The notes under the pieces are model-generated. The model was not told the origin of the DNA and ran no database searches. It was given only the letters and a program-made list of their open reading frames with translations. Below are positions 44,001 through 56,000 of a stretch of 64,000 bases of DNA, one piece after another. The first letter of the stretch is position 1. Every line of letters begins with the position of its first letter. The DNA lies in assembly GCA_037043455.1 (NCBI GenBank), contig JAWPHD010002635.1:124001-188000 (forward strand), given 5' to 3'. This DNA comes from Cyrtodaria siliqua (taxonomy: Eukaryota > Mollusca > Bivalvia > Adapedonta > Hiatellidae). The position numbers and the translations under genes are program-made.

Positions 44001-47000
44001 TTAATTTTGTTCTTTAGTTAATTTATATGAAAATACAGAATATCTTTTTTGAGTTTGTTTGGATGGTGTTTTACGCCAGTGGGATTCGAACCGGCAGAGG
44101 TAGAGGCAAAATTTTACAATGCAACGTTGTTAACCATTCGGCCACGTAAACCTCTTTAGAGGATACACACAAATTCGAACAGGTCACCAAGTGGGGGTAT
44201 TAATCACCTTTAGTGATAGCTCTAGTTTGTCGTTAATGGATCTCGACTTATTGATCACAATGGGGGTTTATGTTCGACGTTCATCCGTCTGTCTGTTCGT
44301 CCTTGCATGCGTCCGATTTTCATTTCTTTATATCTTCTTCGTTACTTGCAAGATTTTTACCAAACTCCACCAGAATGTTCATTATATGGATCCAACATCA
44401 CTTTCACAATGGTCGCAGTGACACTTGATCAAATATAGGTCACATCCGGTCTCTGCTACGACGTTGGTATCAAGCTGCTTTCTTGCACGATTTTCACTTC
44501 CTTAGGATGTTCCTTATATGCATCTAACATCATGTGCAAAATTTTGAGTCGCTGTGATGTACCTTCGACGAAATATAGGTTACGTCCCGTCTCCACTACG
44601 ACATGCGTATCTTGCTTCTTTCTTGAGGTTTTTCACCAAATTTCAACAGAATGTTTTTTATAGCCAACTAACATCGTGTGCTAAATTGTGGGTCGCTGTG
44701 ACCTACTTTCGAGGAAATATAGGTCACGTCCGGTCTCCGCTACGACATGCATATCTTGCTTCTTTCTCGCAGAATTTTACCAGACCACCAGATTGGTCCT
44801 TATATGCATCTAACATCATGTGCAAAATTTAGGGTCGCTGTGAGCTGCTTTTAGCAAAATATAGGTCACGTCCGGTCTCCGCTATGACATGCATATCTTG
44901 CTTCTTTCTTGCAAGATTTTCATCAAACTTCACCGAAATGCATCTAACGTGAAAAATTTTGAGTTGCATGTTGCTCTCACATCTCCGCTATGACATACTT
45001 ACCCAACTGTTAATGACATTAATCTCTTGGGATTGACATTGGTGTTGGTCCAATAAACAATTTGGACCTTCATAATAGGGCTCGACATGAAGGCGGTGGC
45101 CTTCTAGTTAACTTTAGCTGAAACAGCATATAAAATTCTTTCACTTTAGAATAAAACTAGTCTGACCATTGCCTTTTTATACATATTTATAAATGGCTGT
45201 AACTCATAGCGTAGTTGTAAATAATCTTTATTAGTATATAAGTAATGTCATTATTTTTAACAGCTCAAAAGATCAAGATTTCCCCAACCTCATCAACAGA
45301 AATGGTAGATCGGCAGTATGCCATCATCTGCTCGGAAAAGCAAGCAAGAGTAAGTATATCTCATCCTCATACCTCGAGTAAGTGTATCTCATCCTCACAT
45401 CTCTAGTAAGTGTATCTCATCCTCACATCTCTAGTAAGAGTGTATCTCATCCTCACATCTCGAGTAAGTGTATCTCATCCTCACATCTCGAGTAAGTGTA
45501 TCTCATCCTCACATCTCGAGTAAGTGTATCTCATCCTCACATCTCGAGTAAGTGTATCTCATCCTCACATCTCGAGTAGCTCACATCTCGAGTAAGTATG
45601 TCTCATCCTCACATTTCGAGTAAGTATATCTCATCCTCACATCTCGAGTAAGTGTATCTCATCCTTGCATCTCGAGTAAGTGCATCTTATCCTCACATCT
45701 CGAGTAAGTTCATCTCATCCTCACATCTCGAGTAAGTGTATCTCATCCTCATATCTCTAGTAAGTGTATCTCATCCACACATCTCGAGTAAGTATATCTC
45801 ATCCTCACATCTCAAATAAGTGTATCTCATCCTCACATCTCGAGAAAATGTGTATCTCATCCTCACATCTCGAGTAAGTGTATCACATCCTCACATCTCG
45901 AGTAAGTGTATCTCATCCTCACATCTCGTAAGTACATCTCATCCTCACATCTCACAGTTACCTCTGATTAAATCTGGCAATAAATAGGTGTGTGCATGCT
46001 TAGTAGATATTTAGGAAAGACTGAAAACTTGGATAAATATTTAGCTCTACTGGCATAGCCCAAGCTAAATGAGGAGAGGGAAACAGGTGCTTAGCCTCTA
46101 AAATTAGAGAATGGGAAAATGGGTGGTTATCCTCTGAAAATAGATGGTGGAAAAACAGTTGGTCAACCATTCAAAAATAGAGTATGGTTTATACAGATCT
46201 TAAAAATAGAGGTTGGGAAATGGGTGTTAGCCCTTAAAATTAGGCAGGGTTGTCAGTGACCTTGAAAGTCAGGGAAATTTGTTGTTGTTTTTCAAGGTCA
46301 GTGAAATTTGAATTTTCTGAAAGGTGGGGGGGGGGGGAAACTGTCGTGAAATTGTGTATCTGTGGCTATGGCAATCTTCAAGTTACTGCACTGCAGTATA
46401 AAACATGAGACATTCAGATTTGTTTTTGTTTTTAGCTCGACTGATCAATGATCCGTCCGTCCGTCTGTAAACTTTTTTTTTGTGGCGACTACTCCTCTGA
46501 AACTACTTTACGGATTTTCATGAAACTTCACAGGAATGTTGCTCTTGATGTCTAGTTGATCCTAGCAGAAATTCAGGGCGGCCGGAAATTTAAGATGGCC
46601 TCCACGGCTAAAAGTAGATTTTAAAAATGCGATTATGTGGCGATTACTTCTCAAAAACCATAAGTGATATTGATTTGGAACCTTTACCAAAATGACGGGC
46701 TCGACATGTAGTTGTTCCTAACAAAAGTTCATTTTGATTCAAACATGGCCGCCACTGAGACAAGAGCAAAGCTACATGCACTTGTACTGGTGAGATAGTA
46801 ACCTAATTCTCAGGAGAAATTGCATAACATGACCTGTTACCTAGTCACACATCTGCTAAATTTATGAATATGGATCATTCCATTTATGTTACTGTTGAGC
46901 AGCAAATATACTAATATATACTAAGGTTGATGTAAGGGATTTAATTGATACATGTATAGCTTTGTAATTAAAGTTTGTGGTAGCATTATGACATTGTTTT

Positions 47001-50000
47001 AAGCTGGAAAAAGATATATTCTTTAGACTAGGATAAAATTGAATGAGATTATAATTAGGTAAAGTTGCATAATAAATCATAATACTTAGGAGGAATGTTG
47101 CTCTTGAAGTCTATTTGGTCCTAAGTAAAAATCAGGTCGGCCTAAAATTCAAGATGGCTGCCATGGCTACAAATAGATTTTAAATACAATGTTTGGCTAC
47201 TTCTCTAAAACCATAAGTGGTATCGGTTTGGTACCTTTACCAAAATGACTTTCATAAAACTTTACAGGAATGTTTGTATTGATATCCAGTTAGTCCCAAG
47301 TAAAAATCAGGTTGGCCAGAAATTCAAGATGGCTGCCACAACTTCAATACAAGTTTGTGGCAACTTCTTCTCAAAAATCATAAGTGGTATTGATTTGGAA
47401 CCTTTACTAAAATGACATGACTTGTAGTTGGTTCTAAACAAAATTCATTTTGATTCCATGTCGAACATGGCTGCCAGCGACCATCTTTTTTGACATACAG
47501 TGAGATAGGAAAAACGTGTGGTGACTACTTCTCTGAAAGTGTTGGTCTTATTTCCATAAAACATCACAGGTTCCCATGGCTGATCTAGCTATCAAAATCT
47601 GTCAGTAGAGCTTCAATGTCATTGACCTCTTGTTATACATAATAATTGATGTAACATACCTTTCAGTTTGAATTAAAGTAATATGGGTGGAATGGTCGGC
47701 TGTAGGAGAGTGAGGAGTCGATAAAATTTGGTCAGAAAAAAGTCAGGGAATTTTATTTGACCCAGGGGCTGGCAACAAAGAAAACTGGTTGTGTAGTCAG
47801 CCCTTAAAAATAGAGGACTAGGAAACATGGTCAGCCCATACAATATGAGGGATGTGCGAAAATGTGACTAGTCCCAACACAACGGGATGTGGTAAAAGAT
47901 GATCAGCACCCATCACATTAATCCTACAGAAACAAAAGCATACGCCAGTATGTGCTGTAAACTAACTTGACCTGTAACATTGCATTTCATCTATCATTGA
48001 ACAATAAATGACTGCCTTGCAGTATATCATGTATACTATGGTATATGTTTTTTTGAGGTTGTATCATTACAATCACACATTGAACAATAAATAACTGCCT
48101 TGCAGAGTCGACTATATCATGTATACTGTGGTGTATGTTTGAGGTTGTATCATTCATCACACATTGAACAATAAATAACTGCCTTGCAGAGTTGACTGTA
48201 TATCATGTATACTATGGTATATGTTTGAGGTTGTATCATTCATCACACATTGAACAATAAATAACTGCCTTGCAGTATATCATGTATACTATGGTATATG
48301 TTTTTTTGAGGTTGTATCATTACAATCACACATTGAACAATAAATAACTGCCTTGCAGAGTCGACTATATCATGTATACTGTGGTGTATGTTTGAGGTTG
48401 TATCATTCATCACACATTGAACAATAAATAACTGCCTTGCAGAGTTGACTGTATATCATGTATACTATGGTATATGTTTGAGGTTGTATCATTCATCACA
48501 CATTGAACAATAAATAACTGCCTTGCAGTATATCATGTATACTATGGTATATGTTTTTTTGAGGTTGTATCATTACAATCACACATTGAACAATAAATAA
48601 CTGCCTTGCAGAGTTGACTGTATATTATGTATACTGTGGTGTATGTTTGAGGTTGTATCATTACAATCACACATTGAACAATAAATAACTGCCTTGCAGT
48701 TGACTGTATATCATGTTTAATATGGTAATCTGTTTGTTTCAGGTTGTATCATTACCATCACAGACTTGCCCGTATAAAGTGAGAATATCAGAATCTTCCT
48801 TTGTTATTAAAGCTGATATAGTCAATCTCAGGGGTGAGTATGCCTGTATGGCTCAGTGTTGGAACACCATCTAGCTTCTTATAACAGCCTCGCTGATATT
48901 TTAAATATATGTAAAAATAAGGAAATGGTATGAGCAAGCTTTTTAATCAAGGTTGATGTTTCTAAAAAGTAGGAAAATTGTTCCTGGCAATAACTTTAGT
49001 TAAGAATATTTATATTGAAACAAAACTTGGTGTCTGTGGATCTGATGTGGTAAGGCAGCTTGGGAATGGATTTGGGGTCACTGGGCTCAAGGTCACTGTT
49101 ACTATGGAAAAAAAAGGTTTATGGACTATGACTAGTTAGGAATGAGATATTGCAACGATACTTGCTATGTAGGTAGTTTATATGGAAAGGAAGCTTGGGA
49201 TTGCATTCGAAGTCACTGGGTCAAGGTTATGTCACTGTTACTGATAGAAAAATGGTTTCCGGGCAGTAACTTTAGTTAGGAGTGAGATATTGAAGTGAAC
49301 TTTGTGTGATGGTAGGTTATATGGAAATAAATACTGGAACAAAACTTTCTAGAAAGCTGATGGAAACCTTCTTTTTTGTGGAATTTCCAGGTTTCTTGGT
49401 ATACTATGTGGTTATGAAACAACTCTGTATTCCCAAATAGCGTTGTCGTGTCCACCTGTATCTATCGATTTTCATCTTATCCAGCATTTAATGTGTATCA
49501 GTTCTACAAAAAACTAGCGGTGGTGTTGCATTTTAATAATTTGAATAATATTTTACCAATTTTTAAAAGTCATATATCGATAGCGTATAAAATATCCTTT
49601 TTTGACAACCGATTTTCTTTGTTGTTTGGTAGTGTATACCCAGTCTATATGTTGTGTATTTACAGGTAATAGTGTATGTTTGGCCTGCATGTTTCCAATG
49701 GTCACATCATGGTGTGTAGTTTACCTAGTCTCTATATTGTGTATTTACAGGTAATAGTGCATGTTTGGCCTGCATGTTTCCAATGGTCACATCATGGTGT
49801 ATAGTTTACCTAGTCTCTATATTGTGTATTTACAGGTGATAGTGTATGTTTGGCCTGCTATGTTTCCAGTGGGCACATCGTGGTGTGTAGTTTACCTAGT
49901 CTCTGGGTTGTGTATTTACAGGTGATAGTATATGTTTGGCCTGCTATGTTTCCAATGGTCACATCATGGTGTGTAGTTTACCTAGTCTCTGGGTTGTGTA

Positions 50001-53000
50001 TTTACAGGTGATAGTGTATATTTGGCATGCTACATTTCCAATGGTTACATCTTGGTGTATAGTTTACCTAGTCTCTATATTGTGTATTTACAGGTGATAG
50101 TGTATGTTTGGCCTGCTATGTTTCCAGTGGGCACATCGTGGTGTGTAGTTTACCTAATCTCTGTGTTGTGTATTTACAGGTGATAGTATATGTTTGGCCT
50201 GCTATGTTTCCAATGGTCACATCATGGTGTGTAGTTTACCTAGTCTCTGGGTTGTGTATTTACAGGTGATAGTGTATATTTGGCATGCTACATTTCCAAT
50301 GGTTACATCTTGGTGTATAGTTTACCTAGTCTCTATATTGTGTATTTACAGTGATAGTGTATGTTTGGCCTGCTACGTTTCCAATGGTCACATTGTGGTG
50401 TATAGTTTACCTAGTCTCTATATTGTGTATTTACAGGTGATAGTGTATGTTTGGCCTGCTACGTTTCCAATGGTCACATCGTGGTGTATAGTTTACCCAG
50501 TCTCAAACTGCTGCTTGACGTTGATTTTCTTGCCCTCACAGATATGAGGTAAGACATTCAATCACAACAATGCATTGTGGATAAATAACATTTTTTAATA
50601 TATTTTGAAATTAGATCTAAGAAATGATATTGTGTAGATTTGTTCTGCCCAATCATGAAAGTGGATTGGGCATACAGTGTTACTTTTGTCCATCTGTCTT
50701 TCTGTCTGTATGTATGTACCAAAATAAAAGTTTTACATTCGAGTCTTTAATGTTAAGATCATTTACATAAAAAAAATATTTAGAAAAAAGTTAATCTCCA
50801 ATTTTAAAATGAATTTGCAACTGTACCATCGGGTGTATTTTACTTCACTTCGACGTTCATAATTTAAAGGGAAATAACTGTTTGCAAATTTAAATTGATT
50901 GACGTGTACGTACTCGTCTTCCTTGGCTGAAAATGTTAATCACACGCTTTTAGTTTTTTGGGCATGTAAAATTGATTCAATGGTTCTACGTAAAGGTCAG
51001 ATATTTTAAAAGGAAATGTTCCTGCGCATTAGCGTGTGATTCCCCCTATTGTGTTTTGTTCATAACGGTATTTATATAGGTAAACGGGTTGATTTGAGAG
51101 TGTATGTTAACATTTCTAAAATATTTTTTGCTCTCCAATCGTCTGATGATAGTGTGTAGTGATTTTTAAAATGGGGTCGAAAAATAATCACAACATCGAG
51201 CGTTTTATCGATGACGAAATCTGGTGAATGGCGATAACTGGTACACAACCAGTAATTAAATAAAATTTTGAATTTTATTATTCGGTGCAATGTCATCAAC
51301 AGTTAATGATATGCAAAAATGATTTGCTTTATACCATTCATATAATTAATATTAACGCGTGAACAAATGCAAGTTATGTAAAAAATTCTAACGGGACGCC
51401 ACGTTTTAAAAACTCAAGATTGACGTGTGTTCCTTTAATACAAAAGAGAAGTTTTGTCAAATTAGTTGTTCCAATTGAATAATGGTTACTTTGGGTGAAA
51501 TAAGATGAATTTGATGGTAATATTATACTCAACATAAAGTCTATTCCTAGTCTGTTATTGGTTAAACAAATATTCCATGTACCATAATATATAATATAAA
51601 TCTATCGGATTTATTTTTTCTCTGACAGGGTTGCAAGAACATTCAGTTTTAGTAACAATGGGCATGCAATGTATATGTGTTCTCCAACAGAATTACAGAA
51701 AATAGCCTACTCTGCTGAAATTTGGTAAGTACTTCATTCATATGCACTTTTATATATAAATCCTCATTATGATACTCAAATAAGCGTCTCCGTGGCCGAA
51801 TGGTTAACGACGTTACGTTGTAAAGCTTCGCCTCTCTTCGCTGCTGGTTCAAATCCCACTAGGAGCTCGACTTGTAAGTGAGGAAGTGTTGATTCTTACG
51901 GATGGCGGGATGCGTACAGTACTGGTTCTACCCAGGAAAAGTGGGTAGTCTGCCTCCACCACAAGATAAGTCGACCGTCATATATAACCTTACATGTGTT
52001 GAAGATGACGTAAAACACCATACAAACAAACAAATCAAATAACAGGAATGTTGTGTTGTCTACTTGCAGCATTCAGAAGTGGGCTGCACGGTACAGTCAC
52101 CTTGTTTATATACTGGGGTGGCTCTAAAATCTGTAAAGTATTGATGAGCCCTGAAACAATATTCAGGTTAACTAGACTGTAATAAAGCCATGATATATTA
52201 TCATAGTACACTAGTGAAATAAATATGCAAATGAAGGCTTAATCATAGTTTGGTGTTTCCTGTCAGCTCGGTATGCATCGGAATTGCCTCTTTGATTTCC
52301 GTTACCATTTAAAATTTGGGATTATGGAAATCAGCGAGGTAGTTCATTGTTAGGTGTCGTACGGAAAAGTCCGAATTAACGTATAATGTCATCTGAAAAT
52401 GAACTGGCATATAAACTTGAAACATACGACATCGTCAAATGACAACGCGATATATAGGCACCTACACAAATAAATGTCCCTTATGTGTTGTTGTTTTTGA
52501 GTTTATGTGATAAATAGAATCCTTACATTTGTACCTGTTTAATACTGAATTTATTTAACACGGAAAACATTACTATGATGCTTGGCATAGCCTCACATCA
52601 TATAATTTTATCCAATTTGTTGAATAAATTCAGTATTAAACGGGCACAAATGATATTGAATTTATTTAACACGTTGGAAAACATTACTATAATGCTCGGC
52701 ACAGCCTCGCGCAATATAATTTTATCCAATTTGTTAAATAAATTCAATATTATAAAACAGGCAATGCAAGATTCTATTATATACAGATCCTCAATATGAT
52801 ACTTAAATAACAATTCATGTTGTGTTATCTACCATTGCACTCAAAAGTGGGCTGCAAAGAACAGTCACCTTGGTAATAAATTTGAGCGGCTTTAAATAAT
52901 CTATATTATTGCATGCACATTTACAAGCTCCGTTTACTTTCATTATTACAGGAAACGTCAACATTCGCCCATATTGAAGTGTTCATATTAACCTAAAGTC

Positions 53001-56000
53001 ATTGTACTGGAACTACAATTTTGCATACTCATTGGGGATTGGTGTAATTTCGCAGTTCATGTCTCAGGAAATTTAAAAGAAACATTATATTATTTCTGTT
53101 CTGTTGTAAAAAATGTCCACGATGATAGAAAGCATGTTTGTTTGACATAAATATTTTTGACGAAAATTAAATGTTTAAACCTATGGTTTTGTGCTAATTA
53201 TTCGTTTTATATTAAAAATGCATATGAAATAAAAAGGCTATTAGATTTGTATTGGAATATATGTATGCATCTTCCCCATATAAATATTGCACTCCTAAAG
53301 TCGCGCAATATTATTACACAGAAGAGCTTATGCATATATCATAACCTATGTATACATGTGTTGATGAGCTCTTCAACAATATTCAGTTTAATTAGGCTTC
53401 AAAGGTCAAGGTTGGGTATCGTTATGTCTTCACCATCTCCTAAAGTAGTTGCATAAATGCTTATCACGTAAGCTCGATCAAGTCCTAGGTTGTCTTGTTA
53501 CCAAGATCAAGGGCACATTTTAATAAGCTTCAAAGGACTATGTCTAGTGTCTTCATGTCTTTGCCATATCTCCTAAACCAGTCAGAGATTTGGATTTGCT
53601 TTTGCATTTATGTATATCAAAAATGTACGACGGGCATTTTTTAGAATTTCTGACATTTCTTGTTTTGTAATAAATAACATTTTTATCGGTAATTTCATTT
53701 CAGGATTTCTTACGGAAAAAAAGTTATAATTTTAAATATGTTTCAGTGCATGAATTGAGGAAAATGTTTACAATCATGCTATTAGACATTGGTTTGGGCT
53801 ATTCCATTCAAACATACCCGGGACCCCAGGAAGACAATTATAAACATCTATGGGTGAACCCTTTTTTCTGAAATTTGGTTCTTTTAAACTCAATTTTTCA
53901 TCTGTGGGTGGGTGTTCACTTTCAAAATTGCCTTCCTGGGGTCCAGTGTATGTTTGAACAGAATAGCCGTTTTGTATGCCATTTGTACTTGCAGTGATAA
54001 CCTTAATGAGATTATGCCATTTGTACTTGCAGTGATAACCTTAATGAGATTATGCCATTTGTACTTGCAGTGATAACCTTAATGAGATTATGCCATTTGT
54101 ACTTGCAGTGATAACCTTAATGAGATTATGCCATTTGTACTTGCAGTGATAACCTTAATGAGATTATGCCATTTGTACTTGCAGTGATAACCTTAATGAG
54201 ATGCTTGGAGAGCTCTTCTTGCCAACTGAGACTCCAGAGGCCCCCAAGCAAAGCTTCTTCAAGAACTTGTTTAGCGGAGGCACATCATTACTAGACAGAG
54301 AAGAACTTTGTAAGCTCATAAAAGTTTTAATACTTTCAAGTTTATATGCCACGCAACAAATGTGGAGCTGGCATACAGTGTTAACCCTTGTCCGTCCTTA
54401 GGTTTGAAACAAGTTTTACAACACAAAACCAAAACTCATTTTATCGGACAGGTTTTGATCAGATTGCAGAAAGCCTGTAATAGTACTTCCCTTTTGTAAA
54501 AGGTATATCCGAGTGATCATTTGATGTAAAGTATGATATAAGAAGCAAAAGCTTCCAATTTTACCATGCTTACTTAGATAATAGACCTTGAATGTTCATT
54601 TCATCTCAGCAAATATCATGTTTTGTTGAGTTCACACTCAACTTTGATCTGGCTTGTATTTGAGTTATTCATGTGTACAGTCAAAATGTATGTTAAGGAC
54701 AAGAAAAATGTTTTAATGAATGAATTATTTAACTTGTTGAAATTTGTCATAAAGAAGCCAAATAAAATTAAAATAGAAAGTAAAAAGTCACGACCATGAC
54801 TGAAATTTGACGTAAGCGGAATTTCGACATGGGCAAGTTAAGAAACTGAGAAAGGACTGTTTAAAGGGAATGTAGCGACACAGCCAAACAAGCGTCATTA
54901 TTGAGAGTTCTGAAACACTTTGAAAAGGGTGAAATAATTATCAAAGTCGGAGGATAAACAAAGAAGATATGATTATTTGAATGTACTATTGAAACGGATA
55001 TGGAAGCTGCCATTTTAAGAGCTATATGACATCATAGTTCTAAATGACCATATATGGAATATTTATACATTCAGAATTTTTTTGATTTATAGGAAAAAAT
55101 GACAGCAACAGAATGAAGAATATGTATACTTAATGCCAATAATGCTTATTATGACCATTAAACGATGTTTCATTCATTTGCATTGATTTTCCCTACTTAA
55201 GTAATATTTATCAATATTCCATATATGGTAATTTGGAATAGTTCTAAAAATGACGTAAACCGGGCGGTCCCGTGTATTGGTCAATCCTCCGAGCACGTTA
55301 AAGAACCATAGGAATCTATTCAATAATAAGAGTAGGGCACGGTTCCCGGATTCCTATGTATCCCTTCTCTCTTGGGCGGCTCTAAATAACCTATACTGTG
55401 TTGATGAGCCGTTAAACAACATTTAACAACAATCTAAAATTACATAGACTTTTATAGGATTTTTTTTTTTTAAATTCTTCTCTGAAACTACAAGAGCCAG
55501 AGGTTTAATATTTTGCATTCACAATAAGATTATGGTCCTTTACCAAGTTTGTTCAAATGGTGACCCTGGGGTCACATTTGGCCCAACCGCAGGGGTCACA
55601 TGTTTTACATAGACTTGTATAGGGAAAAACTTAAAAAATCTTCTTCTCCGAAACTGCAAGAGCCAGAAGTTTAATATTTTTCATTTGCTATCAGCTTATG
55701 GTTCTCTACCAAGTTTGTTCAAATGGTGACCCTGATGTTCAATTTGGCCTGCACAGGGGGTCTCAGTTTTACATAGACTTGTATAGGGAAAAAAATTAAA
55801 AATCTTCTTCTCTGAAACTACAAGAGCCAGAGGTTTAATATTTTGCATTTACTATAATATTATGGTCCTTTACCAAGTTTGTTCAAATGGTGACCCTGGG
55901 GTAACATTTGGCCCCGCCCAGGGGGTCACAGTTTTACATAGGCTTGTATAGGGAAAAACATAAAAAAAAATCTTCTTCTCTGGAACTGCAAGAGCCAGAG

